Below are positions 9,135 through 16,959 of a stretch of 35,109 bases of DNA, one piece after another. Origin of the DNA: Pseudomonadota bacterium. Lineage in GTDB: Bacteria; CALINM01. Every line of letters begins with the position of its first letter. Within the stretch, counting starts at the first letter, position 1. The position numbers were made by a program, and so were the translations under genes. The DNA is taken from the NCBI GenBank assembly GCA_026418415.1, contig JAOABK010000019.1, forward strand, positions 1 to 35,109, given 5' to 3'. The notes under the pieces are model-generated. The model had not been told where the DNA came from. It was given only the letters and a program-made list of their open reading frames with translations, and did not search any database.

Positions 9135-10624
9135 TATATCCCCAGAATTGATAAAAATTTATCAATATCAACAGACTGTGCAAATAACTCAGCTAATTTA
9201 TCATATGCCCTTTCCTTGCTTTTTCCATAGGAGAAATTACTTTCAACTTCACTCATGCCCAAAGACCTTCTTATAGAATTTAGCCATTTAATCCTAAACT
9301 CATCGTTATCAAAAAGTCCATGTATATAACTTCCCCAAACTTTACCATTCTGAGCAGTATAACCATCATAGGTATATTCATTATTAAAAAAAACCTTAAA
9401 GACAGGTGAAAAATCTTTACATTTAGTCACACCCATATGAATTTCATAGCCATTCATGTTTCTTGAATTTCCATCAATGGTTTCAAAAAGCACCTGTCTC
9501 AACTGCTTTTCCTTACCCATTACTGTTTGCAACGGTAAAAAACTAAGTGCTTTAATTTTTGAGATGTTACTTTCCACATTATAGGGATCCTCCACCCATT
9601 CCCCAAGCATCTGATAACCACCACAAATTCCAACTAAAAATCCTCCCTTTTTTACAAAATCTCTTAAAAACTCCTCAAAACCACTATCTTTCAAAAATAT
9701 AAGGTCCTCAATGGTATTTTTACTACCAGGTATTATAACCACATGGGCGTCCATAGCATCCTTTGGGCTTGAAACATACTTGATATCAACTTCCTTTTCT
9801 CCAAAGAGGGGATCGAAATCTGTAAAATTTGATATCCTTGGAAGTCTTATAACCCTTATTCTAATAGTATTTTCTGTTGCTTCTTTTTCAAAGCTTTTTT
9901 TAACTGTTAATGCAACGCCATCCTCTTCAGGAATTTCGATATCTTTAAAAAAGGGGATAACACCAATTACAGGCTTACCTGTTTTTCTTTCTATGAACTC
10001 ATTTGCAGTATTTAAAAGACTCTCGTCACCTCTGAACTTATTAATTACAAACCCCTTTAATAAATCCCTTTCCTTCCTTGTAAGCAGAGCATATGTGCCA
10101 TAAAAAGAGGCATAGACTCCACCTCTATCAATATCTCCAACAATAAGAACCGGTATATTATACAACTTTGCGAAACCCATATTAGCTATATCATTTTTTC
10201 TTAAGTTTATCTCTGCTGGACTTCCCGCCCCTTCAACTACAATAACATCATATTTACTTACAAGATATTCAAAGCTTTCTTTTACAACACTCTTTAATTT
10301 TGACTTAACCCTAACATATTCCTTAGCACTTAAGTTTTTCCAAGGCTTTCCAAGAACAACAACCTGGGCCTTTGAATCAGTGGATGGTTTTAGAAGTATT
10401 GGATTCATCTCCTTTGAAGGCGCTATTTTGGCAGACTCAGCCTGCATTGCCTGTGCTCTTCCAATCTCATAACCATCATAGGTTACGAAAGAGTTCAATG
10501 CCATATTTTGAGGCTTAAAGGGTGCACAAGAGATCCCTCTATTTTTTAAAAACCTCAAAATTGCTGCAACGAGAACACTCTTCCCCGCATGAGAAGAAGT
10601 CCCCTGTATCATTATAGATTTCAT
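9134..10624 (-). CDS. cobQ: Cobyric acid synthase (glutamine-dependent amidase)
   Basis: Amidates four side chains of adenosylcobyrinic diamide with glutamine and ATP in cobalamin synthesis. It has 496 residues, the usual size. The N-terminal dethiobiotin-synthetase-like ATPase domain has a variant P-loop GTSSHAGKS at 8-16. The C-terminal class I glutaminase domain has the nucleophile C334 in GICGGYQMLG and the catalytic histidine H435 in YIHGLF. It opens the long minus-strand operon and is the only cobalamin gene visible. No cobalamin riboswitch can be recognised in the short upstream region. Confidence 0.97.
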   Translation of the reverse strand: MKSIMIQGTSSHAGKSVLVAAILRFLKNRGISCAPFKPQNMALNSFVTYDGYEIGRAQAMQAESAKIAPSKEMNPILLKPSTDSKAQVVVLGKPWKNLSAKEYVRVKSKLKSVVKESFEYLVSKYDVIVVEGAGSPAEINLRKNDIANMGFAKLYNIPVLIVGDIDRGGVYASFYGTYALLTRKERDLLKGFVINKFRGDESLLNTANEFIERKTGKPVIGVIPFFKDIEIPEEDGVALTVKKSFEKEATENTIRIRVIRLPRISNFTDFDPLFGEKEVDIKYVSSPKDAMDAHVVIIPGSKNTIEDLIFLKDSGFEEFLRDFVKKGGFLVGICGGYQMLGEWVEDPYNVESNISKIKALSFLPLQTVMGKEKQLRQVLFETIDGNSRNMNGYEIHMGVTKCKDFSPVFKVFFNNEYTYDGYTAQNGKVWGSYIHGLFDNDEFRIKWLNSIRRSLGMSEVESNFSYGKSKERAYDKLAELFAQSVDIDKFLSILGI

Positions 10625-10710
10625 GATTATATCAGAATAACAACAATGTATTTAAATTGCAAGAGAATGAGATAAATCCATTATCATAAATCCCTATCTT
10701 AAAAACATGA

Positions 10711-10740
10711 TTGTCTATTGTTAGTAAATTTGTCTATAAT
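10711..10740 (+). promoter_or_regulatory. Promoter for tRNA-Sec
   Basis: TTGTCT (10711-10716) and a perfect TATAAT (10735-10740) are separated by 18 bases. The usual start point seven bases after the -10 hexamer is position 10747, the first base of the mature tRNA. Confidence 0.6.
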
Positions 10741-10746
10741 AATTTT

Positions 10747-10836
10747 GGAAGTGCGAGGGCGCCTGGTGGGCTCCACGGACTTCAAATCCGATGTTCCCCG
10801 AGAGGGGAAGGTGGGTTCGATTCCCATGCACTTCCG
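10747..10836 (+). tRNA. selC: Selenocysteine tRNA (anticodon TCA)
   Basis: This 90-base tRNA reads UGA as selenocysteine. The anticodon TCA is at 10782-10784 in the loop CTTCAAA, as in known bacterial tRNA-Sec. The acceptor stem is 8 bp (GGAAGTGC with GCACTTCC), one longer than in ordinary tRNAs. A long variable arm forms a 6 bp stem (TTCCCC, GAGA loop, GGGGAA), and the T-arm carries GGGTTCGATTCCC. The discriminator base is G and the CCA end is not encoded, so a CCA-adding enzyme is required. The genome should therefore encode SelA, SelB, SelD and at least one selenoprotein, none of which lies in this window. Confidence 0.97.
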
Positions 10837-10894
10837 TTTTCAGTGTTTATTATGATTTTTTCACTTATTTTATAATTATGTTTTCATAAAAAAG

Positions 10895-10923
10895 TTGATT
10901 TTTTCTCTAAAATAGTGAATACT
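10895..10923 (+). promoter_or_regulatory. Possible promoter for tatA
   Basis: TTGATT (10895-10900) and AATACT (10918-10923) lie 17 bases apart, giving a leader of about 20 bases before tatA. An alternative TATAAT at 10871-10876 lacks a good -35. Read-through from the tRNA gene is also possible, because no terminator is obvious between the two genes. Confidence 0.35.
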
Positions 10924-10949
10924 AAAAGAAAAGAAAGAATGGAGGAAAT

Positions 10950-11168
10950 ATGTTCGGTTTAGGTTTTCCTGAACTTATAGTTATATTAGTCATTGTAATA
11001 CTGGTCTTTGGAGTTGGTAAACTACCAGAAGTTGGAGCTGGTCTTGGCAAGGCTATTAAAAATTTTAAGAAATCAGTTAATGAACCAGATGCAATTGACG
11101 TAACTAAGAAGTCTGAAGAAGAAGCAAAAAAATCAGATCCCAAGAACACACCTATTAATCCGTCTTAG
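10950..11168 (+). CDS. tatA: Sec-independent (Tat) translocase subunit TatA/TatE
   Basis: Small pore-forming subunit of the twin-arginine translocon, which exports folded, often cofactor-bearing proteins. It has 72 residues. One N-terminal membrane segment (about 5-22) leads into the family hinge [10 protein letters not shown] and the amphipathic helix [15 protein letters not shown], followed by a charged flexible tail. GGAGG at 10941-10945 sets the start. No tatB or tatC is adjacent. Its stop codon overlaps the end of the convergent minus-strand gene by 14 bases. The short tail and FG-LPE hinge favour TatA over TatB. Confidence 0.95.
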   Translation: MFGLGFPELIVILVIVILVFGVGKLPEVGAGLGKAIKNFKKSVNEPDAIDVTKKSEEEAKKSDPKNTPINPS

Positions 11169-11904
11169 TCTTTCTTATTAAAATTATTTTTTTTGCTTCA
11201 TATCTTAGTTCTGGATGAAGGGTTTCATCTTTGCTTATTGCCTCTAACTCCTGTATCTTCATATAAAATAACAGAAGTAATGCGATCCTAAAGGGTGTGT
11301 AGGGATTTTTTATAATTGACTCTTTTACTGAATAGTAATTAATCCATTTACTTGATTCATAAATTGTTTTGATAACTGCTTGAGTTGTTGGTCTTATGGA
11401 ACTTATTTTTAAGACATCTTTCTCGCTAACTACTGGATTAGAAAGTAAGTGCTTGATTACAATTGGATCCTTTTCAAATACCATCCTTCTTAACAAAAAG
11501 ACATCCATCTTTTTTGCCATGCTCCTTTTAACACCTAAAGGTAAATAGTCCATCTTCACATCGGTAATTTCGATCTCGCCTTTCTTTAAAAATTTATGTG
11601 GTGGCGGGGGATGCAATAAATTCTTTAAAGTTACATTTGTAGTAGCAATATTTCTTATTTTATCATGGACCCTTTTTGATAAATCTTTGTCATATATACT
11701 TTCGAGCAGATCAACTAACGAAAATAGAATTTCTAAAGTAATTTTATTACCCCTAAAACTCTCTTTTACGATATCCTCTAAAAAATCTGATACTTCTTCT
11801 AAAGCAAACTCTAAAATCTTTTCAGCAAGTATAAAGCTTCTTATTTTCCTATCAAGAATGGATAGAAATTTGTTTATGAAACTTGCGTATTTCTCTTCTC
11901 CCAT
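11155..11904 (-). CDS. Uncharacterised helical-repeat-like protein
   Basis: A 249-residue protein with no signal peptide or clear membrane segment. It is almost entirely predicted helix, in a style reminiscent of HEAT-like repeat proteins, for example the stretch [20 protein letters not shown]. The middle carries a proline run (HPPPPHKF, near 97-104). I recall similar proteins of unknown function in Deltaproteobacteria-like genomes, but no enzymatic motif is visible. The start overlaps the end of the U32-like gene by 31 bases, indicating co-transcription and probably coupled translation. It is the last gene of the mltD-like/moeA operon. No function is assigned. Confidence 0.75.
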   Translation of the reverse strand: MGEEKYASFINKFLSILDRKIRSFILAEKILEFALEEVSDFLEDIVKESFRGNKITLEILFSLVDLLESIYDKDLSKRVHDKIRNIATTNVTLKNLLHPPPPHKFLKKGEIEITDVKMDYLPLGVKRSMAKKMDVFLLRRMVFEKDPIVIKHLLSNPVVSEKDVLKISSIRPTTQAVIKTIYESSKWINYYSVKESIIKNPYTPFRIALLLLFYMKIQELEAISKDETLHPELRYEAKKIILIRKTKTD

Positions 11905-12632
11905 GATAAATAAACTATCCTATCGGCAATATCTGGAACTGCATTTGACTCTGTATAATAAATTTTACCACACTGTATGAACTCAGAAATCGCATCACCA
12001 CCCCTATAAACCAAAAAGTTACTCAAACATTCCCTACCACATACCTTTCTCCATTCTCCATTTTCAAATGTAAAAGGGCAGTTTAGAGTATAGGACTGAA
12101 AACAATAGGGTGTATATACTGACAAGCCTATTGTAGGATTATTTCTTATATTTACATCATAAGAAGGAATATCTATTTCTACTCTTTTTATACCAAGTGT
12201 TTTTAAAAAATTAATCATTTTATCATTTAAAATAGGAACATACCTCAGCTCCTCTGGGCTAATAACTTCGTAAGTCCTTTGGTTGCCCCTTTTTTGGTAT
12301 GAAAGGATTCTACCTAAAACCAAAGGATAACTATATTTTTTCTTTGATAATACCTGTAATAAACCCCAATCATTTATAACTATTTCAAATGAAATGCTAA
12401 CAGATTTGATTGTTTTATCAATTATCCCTAAAGCTCTATCAACTTCATCATCTAAAAGAGGTGGTAATAATAAAGAAAATTGATATTTTTTTTCTATCTG
12501 ATTGATAATTTCGGCATAATCTTCAGGAAAAGCATTTATACAGTGCTCTGACCCAATATAAACCCTTTTCGCATCATCGGGAAGTAAAGTTATATCCTTT
12601 AGGCTTTGTATAAAATAAGATTTCTCAATCAC
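11874..12632 (-). CDS. Short peptidase-U32-like protein, probable Fe-S (UbiV/YhbV-like)
   Basis: A 252-residue cytoplasmic protein. The segments YIGSEHCINAF (25-35), EIVINDWGLLQVL (83-95) and YPLVLGRIL (102-110) resemble the TIM-barrel core of U32-family proteins such as UbiV and YhbV. Cysteines C177, C185, C198 and C202 cluster in the C-terminal third, with C31 and C221 elsewhere. UbiU and UbiV bind a 4Fe-4S cluster through four Cys, so a cluster here is inferred. Known relatives act in oxygen-independent hydroxylation or RNA modification rather than proteolysis. It follows moeA by 4 bases. The substrate is unknown, and the family call comes from pattern recognition only. Confidence 0.55.
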   Translation of the reverse strand: MIEKSYFIQSLKDITLLPDDAKRVYIGSEHCINAFPEDYAEIINQIEKKYQFSLLLPPLLDDEVDRALGIIDKTIKSVSISFEIVINDWGLLQVLSKKKYSYPLVLGRILSYQKRGNQRTYEVISPEELRYVPILNDKMINFLKTLGIKRVEIDIPSYDVNIRNNPTIGLSVYTPYCFQSYTLNCPFTFENGEWRKVCGRECLSNFLVYRGGDAISEFIQCGKIYYTESNAVPDIADRIVYLSWEKRNTQVS

Positions 12633-12636
12633 TTTT

Positions 12637-13851
12637 CTAAAAAATTTCTACTAAAACTGTTTCGCCTGGCTCAACTCTTGTTTCCTTTTCATTTAAAATT
12701 ATATAACAATTTGCCATAGCCATCGTATTAATTGCTGAAGATGCTTGGTTACTGATACTCTCTACTATTAACTCGCCATCTTCAACAGTTGCTACACCTC
12801 TTATAAAGTGTACTACTCCTTCTTTCTTCTTTATTTTCGATTTTGAACGTGCCTTTAAAATCTTTCTTTTATATTTGTCACTCCCACACATTTTGAATAT
12901 AGCGGGCCTTACAAATTGATCAAAAGTCACCATAGCAGATACTGGATTACCTGGTAGACCAAAAAAAAGTTTATCCTCATATACACCGAAAGCAACCGGA
13001 TGTCCTGGCCTAATTTTAACCTTCCAGAAAAGCCACTTAACACCCATTTCAGCAAAAACATCCTTAACGAGGTCATATTCGCCTACAGATACACCGCCCG
13101 TAGTTATTATTATGTCATATTTTATTGCTTTTTTAAAACTTTCTCTTATATCTTCTTTTGAGTCTTTTAAAATCCCACCTAAGACCGGTTGGGCATCGAG
13201 CTCTTTTACCATCGCAGACAAAGCATAAGAATTGCTATTAACCACATTAAAATTATCGAAGGGGCTATCAATATCTACAAGCTCACTACCAGTTGCGATT
13301 ATATATACTTGAGGTTTTTGAAATACAGTTAAATTTTTTATCCTTAAAGCAGAACAAAGACCTATAGTACCTGGATTTACCCTATCACCAATACTTAATA
13401 TTCTTTGTCCTTCCTCTAAGTCGCTACCCCTTTTTCTTATATCACTTCCCACTTCAACAGATTTCTTAAAAATCGCAAATTCTCCATCTATAATAACATC
13501 CTCTTGCCTGATTACTCCATCAGCTCCCTCAGGAATAATTCCACCAGTAAAAATTCTTGCACACTCTCCCTGATTAATTCCCATTGTGGTTTTCTTTCCA
13601 GCAGTAATTACATCTACAATTTTCAATCTTATGGGATTCGTTGACGATGCATCTTTAAGGTCATTTACTCTTACTACAAAACCATCCATAGCTGAATTAT
13701 CATTGAGTGGGAGAGGATAGGGAGCATATACATCTTCAGCTACAAACCTTCCTAAACTCTCAGTTATGTCTATTTTCTCTTTGGATTTAATAGGAACATT
13801 GTGCAGGATTATTTCTAAAGCTTCATAAAGGGTTACTGATTCTTTTAACAT
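12637..13851 (-). CDS. moeA: Molybdopterin molybdotransferase MoeA
   Basis: Inserts molybdate into adenylylated molybdopterin, the final step in making the molybdenum cofactor. With the ATG at 13851 it has 404 residues. Landmarks are the domain I motif DNSAMDGF (about 51-58), TGGIIPEGAD, the MoaB/MogA-like core TTGGVSVGEYD (250-260) and GLPGNPVS (298-305). A TTG two codons upstream is also in frame, but I prefer the ATG. Either way the gene begins inside the 3' end of the transglycosylase gene, with 29 bases of overlap. Its presence implies molybdenum or tungsten enzymes in the cell. Confidence 0.95.
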   Translation of the reverse strand: MLKESVTLYEALEIILHNVPIKSKEKIDITESLGRFVAEDVYAPYPLPLNDNSAMDGFVVRVNDLKDASSTNPIRLKIVDVITAGKKTTMGINQGECARIFTGGIIPEGADGVIRQEDVIIDGEFAIFKKSVEVGSDIRKRGSDLEEGQRILSIGDRVNPGTIGLCSALRIKNLTVFQKPQVYIIATGSELVDIDSPFDNFNVVNSNSYALSAMVKELDAQPVLGGILKDSKEDIRESFKKAIKYDIIITTGGVSVGEYDLVKDVFAEMGVKWLFWKVKIRPGHPVAFGVYEDKLFFGLPGNPVSAMVTFDQFVRPAIFKMCGSDKYKRKILKARSKSKIKKKEGVVHFIRGVATVEDGELIVESISNQASSAINTMAMANCYIILNEKETRVEPGETVLVEIF

Positions 13852-14935
13852 TTGCAACTTTTTTGTAAACTCTTTTTTTATTTTTTTTCATATAACGTTT
13901 TGTTTTATCTTTTTTAGCCATGATTTTTTTTATCGTTTTTTCATCAGCCCTTTCTAAGGAATCAAAATTATCTAATAAAACCTGAACCTTGTCTTTTGGT
14001 ATTCTTACATAATAGGATGTATCTGGTGGTAAGACACCATATTTTATCGCTGGATTATATTCTTTAAGTGTATCTTCATCGACATCTATTATCTTTCCAA
14101 CAGATGCCAGTGTTGTTTTTGGTGGTAACAAAACCTCTTCATACTCTAAGGGGGGTAAATATTTAATATCTTCAAATCCATATTCCTCAGGCTCTTTCGC
14201 TATTAAGGATGCTGCTACAAATCTCGGAACATATTCTTTAGTTTCTCTTTTAACCTTTTTATGTTTTATAACTTCCCAAAAATCATTTGTTCCTTTAGAA
14301 TTTATAATGCGCATTATCTTTCCCTCACCTGCATTATATGCAGCAAGGGCTAAATCCCAAGAACCGAACATTTCATATAAGTCCTTTAAATATTTAGCTG
14401 CGGCAATTGCTGATTTCTCTGGATCCCTTCTTTCATCAATAAAGTTATCTACTCGAAGTCCATATCTTATGGCAGTGCCCTTTATAAACTGCCATATACC
14501 AACTGCCTGCGCTCTTGATGTTGCGTAGGGAGAAAAACCACTCTCTATAAGTGGTAAAAATACAAGTTCACTCGCTAAACCATGCTCTTCAAAAATTTTA
14601 TTTATAATAGGTAAATATCTACTCGATCTTGAAAGCCAAACTGCAAATCTATCTTTTAATCTTGTTTTGAAATAATTTAAAAACGTATCAACCTTCTCAT
14701 TTTTAGGAGTTCCCCAGATAATTGAACTAATATAACCACTGTTGTTTTCCGTGATGTCAATATTTTTTATATTTTCATCTAACCTTTCTAAGATCCTCTT
14801 TTTCAAATCATCACTTTTTTGCTCGCTTGTAAATGAAGATATATTTTGTTCCTGTATATTTACTTTTTCCTCTGCAAGAACAAAATTATTTAATAGAAAT
14901 AAAGAAAATACCAAAGCTAACACAAACTTATTCAT
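13823..14935 (-). CDS. Exported lytic murein transglycosylase, MltD/Slt type
   Basis: Cleaves peptidoglycan glycan strands in the periplasm to 1,6-anhydro ends. It has 370 residues. A signal peptide ends near FVLA at 18-21, before EEKVN. The Slt domain (about 110-235) has the catalytic E131 in PLIESGFSP, GIWQF at 146-150 and the AYNAGEG motif at 199-205. A degenerate LysM-like region follows, with phrases such as DEDTLKEYNPAIKYGVLPP. The last 35 or so residues are strongly Lys/Arg-rich and are encoded partly in the overlap with moeA. The start codon lies directly after a near-consensus promoter with no room for a ribosome site. No lipobox is seen. Confidence 0.9.
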   Translation of the reverse strand: MNKFVLALVFSLFLLNNFVLAEEKVNIQEQNISSFTSEQKSDDLKKRILERLDENIKNIDITENNSGYISSIIWGTPKNEKVDTFLNYFKTRLKDRFAVWLSRSSRYLPIINKIFEEHGLASELVFLPLIESGFSPYATSRAQAVGIWQFIKGTAIRYGLRVDNFIDERRDPEKSAIAAAKYLKDLYEMFGSWDLALAAYNAGEGKIMRIINSKGTNDFWEVIKHKKVKRETKEYVPRFVAASLIAKEPEEYGFEDIKYLPPLEYEEVLLPPKTTLASVGKIIDVDEDTLKEYNPAIKYGVLPPDTSYYVRIPKDKVQVLLDNFDSLERADEKTIKKIMAKKDKTKRYMKKNKKRVYKKVANVKRISNPL

Positions 14936-14943
14936 AAGTGCGT

Positions 14944-14972
14944 ATAATATCCAAACTTTATCTTTAAGTCAA
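14944..14972 (-). promoter_or_regulatory. Promoter for the mltD-like/moeA operon
   Basis: On the minus strand TTGACT (14967-14972) and TATTAT (14944-14949) are 17 bases apart. The start codon ATG (14933-14935) begins only 8 bases after the -10 hexamer, so transcription should start at or within about 4 bases of the A of the ATG. Confidence 0.65.
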
Positions 14973-14983
14973 TTCAAAAAGGA

Positions 14984-16951
14984 TTAATTTTTAGTTAAGT
15001 TTTTGATATTATTAATCTTTTTTGAAGGATATATTTTATTTTCCCATATGATTTTATTTATAAAATAGCCATAACAATTAAATTCTTCTATCAGCTTTCT
15101 CTTTACATCAGGCAAATTTTTACCTTTTTCCACATCCCTTTCTTTGACTGAATAATCATATACTCCTAAAGTTTTTTCATTGGATGTCATTAAAAAATAA
15201 TTCTCTTTTACATAAACGGCTAAATCGCCATAGGATAATATGGCACTATTCTTATCTGTCTTTCTTAATACTGATTGTCCAAAAGAAGAATGGAAATTAT
15301 TACTCTTTAATAAATCAAGGATTGTTGGTGCTACGTCTAACTGGCTTGATGTGATATCAATAACCTTAGGACTGATTATACTTGGTGCATAAAAAAGACA
15401 GGGCACATGAAATCTTTCATAAATTGAATTTTTTGTTGTTTTTCCCTCTGTATGATCACCTAATATAACAAAAATTGTATTTTCAAAATAACTACTCTTT
15501 TTTGCCTCTTCAAAGAATTTTGATAAAGCATAATCGGAATAATAAAGGGAGTTTAGAAAATCCCCATACTTTTGTTCTTTTTTAAATACCTTAAATTTCT
15601 CTGAAGGAACTTTATAGGGGGTATGACTGGTTAAAGAAAAGATTACAGCAAAAAAGGGTTTATTACCTTTTTCAAATATTTTATTTGCAATAAGAAATGT
15701 GTCTTCATCATATATTCCCCAAACCCCGTCATCTTTTCCGCCCATTTTGATAAGATCTTCTTTTGAAAAATACTTTTTGAAACCTGCATGTCTTGCAAAA
15801 CCACTAAGTCCCATAGAGCCATACCTTGCACCATGAATAAAAATTGTCTCATAACCATGATTTGCTAAAATTTGTGGCAAAAAATTCACTCGTGTTTGAG
15901 ATAGTATTGGATTCTCACTTAAAATCATACCATTCCATGGAGGTATTGAAGTTATTATTGCTGATATTCCTTCAATCGACCTCTGACCATTGGCAAAGAA
16001 ATTTTTTAACAAAAGCCCTTTTTTTGCAAGACTGTCAAAAAATGGTGTTGTATCTATTTTACCACCAACGCTTCTTACAAATTTTCCAGACCAGCTTTCC
16101 ATAATAAAAATTACAACATTATATTTACGGAACTCATCTTCTTTATAATCAAACTTTCTCAAAATCGGATACTCGTCACCATAGGGCATCTCCCCTTTTG
16201 TATAGAAAAGACCCTTTATTTTAGATAGATCTGTTGAAGAGCATTTAAAATTCTCATATTTCCCTTTATTTTTTTTAAACTTAACCTCATATATGGTTTT
16301 TAATGATGTATAAAAACCATTTAAGCATAGATGTCCTAAAGATGGCTCATCAAAAACAAAGGCATCACTTAACTTTATAGGTTTCCACTGAAGGCCACCA
16401 CGAGAGAAAATCACAAGACAGGCTAATAATAATACAAAATTAACCACATTTGATAGAATTGTGTTGAATCTACTTTTAAAATAATGTTCTTTGAATATCC
16501 TTAAATAACTATAACTTACAAGAGAGATATAAATTACAAGAATTATTAATTCTATTCTATACTGACTTAATCCAATCTTAAAAAGAGTCCCAATTTCTCC
16601 ACCAGCATTTAATACCTCAAAACTAAGGTGCCTTAGAGAAAACTGATAATAAATAAGATCTATAAAGAGATAAACTATTAAGAAAAGTAACCAAAAATAA
16701 AAAATTATAAAAATTATTCGAAAAAAAATCTTTGCTCTTTCGGTTACTGGAAAATAAAGCATAACAAGAACAGGCATTAGAAAATAACTGATAGATGCCA
16801 AATCAAATCTTAAACAAACTAAAACTATATCTTTTAAAGGAAGAGATTTTAAACTTTTAAATTCAAAATATTTAAAAAAAAAGGAAAGATGATATAAAAA
16901 AAACGTCAAAAATACATAAAAAAGATATCTAAAGAAAAACCGAATCCTCAT
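14984..16951 (-). CDS. LTA-synthase-like / phosphoglycerol- or phosphoethanolamine-transferase, membrane-bound
   Basis: A 655-residue inner-membrane protein. Five or so hydrophobic segments lie in residues 8-185, and a periplasmic alkaline-phosphatase-superfamily domain spans about 278-590. The metal and nucleophile sites are IFIMESWSG (E285), NGQRSIEG with candidate nucleophile S325, and ILGDHTEG (D499, H500). Relatives transfer phosphoglycerol or phosphoethanolamine to glycans, lipids or osmoregulated glucans. The substrate cannot be told from sequence. In better-studied members the nucleophile is usually Thr, so Ser is a variation. It lies 8 bases after the isochorismatase-fold gene and upstream of the mltD-like promoter. 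Confidence 0.85.
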   Translation of the reverse strand: MRIRFFFRYLFYVFLTFFLYHLSFFFKYFEFKSLKSLPLKDIVLVCLRFDLASISYFLMPVLVMLYFPVTERAKIFFRIIFIIFYFWLLFLIVYLFIDLIYYQFSLRHLSFEVLNAGGEIGTLFKIGLSQYRIELIILVIYISLVSYSYLRIFKEHYFKSRFNTILSNVVNFVLLLACLVIFSRGGLQWKPIKLSDAFVFDEPSLGHLCLNGFYTSLKTIYEVKFKKNKGKYENFKCSSTDLSKIKGLFYTKGEMPYGDEYPILRKFDYKEDEFRKYNVVIFIMESWSGKFVRSVGGKIDTTPFFDSLAKKGLLLKNFFANGQRSIEGISAIITSIPPWNGMILSENPILSQTRVNFLPQILANHGYETIFIHGARYGSMGLSGFARHAGFKKYFSKEDLIKMGGKDDGVWGIYDEDTFLIANKIFEKGNKPFFAVIFSLTSHTPYKVPSEKFKVFKKEQKYGDFLNSLYYSDYALSKFFEEAKKSSYFENTIFVILGDHTEGKTTKNSIYERFHVPCLFYAPSIISPKVIDITSSQLDVAPTILDLLKSNNFHSSFGQSVLRKTDKNSAILSYGDLAVYVKENYFLMTSNEKTLGVYDYSVKERDVEKGKNLPDVKRKLIEEFNCYGYFINKIIWENKIYPSKKINNIKNLTKN

Positions 16952-16959
16952 TAAAAATG

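Noticed and set aside
10626-10634. TGATATAAT extended -10 one base upstream of the cobQ ATG
   Set aside because: It would start transcription inside codon 2, forcing a start at Met5 and truncating the first beta-strand. There is no -35 at a usual distance. It may be chance in AT-rich DNA, though a leaderless Met5 start is not excluded.
10625-10746. Cobalamin riboswitch upstream of cobQ
   Set aside because: The stretch is too short, and no B12-box-like conserved segment is visible.
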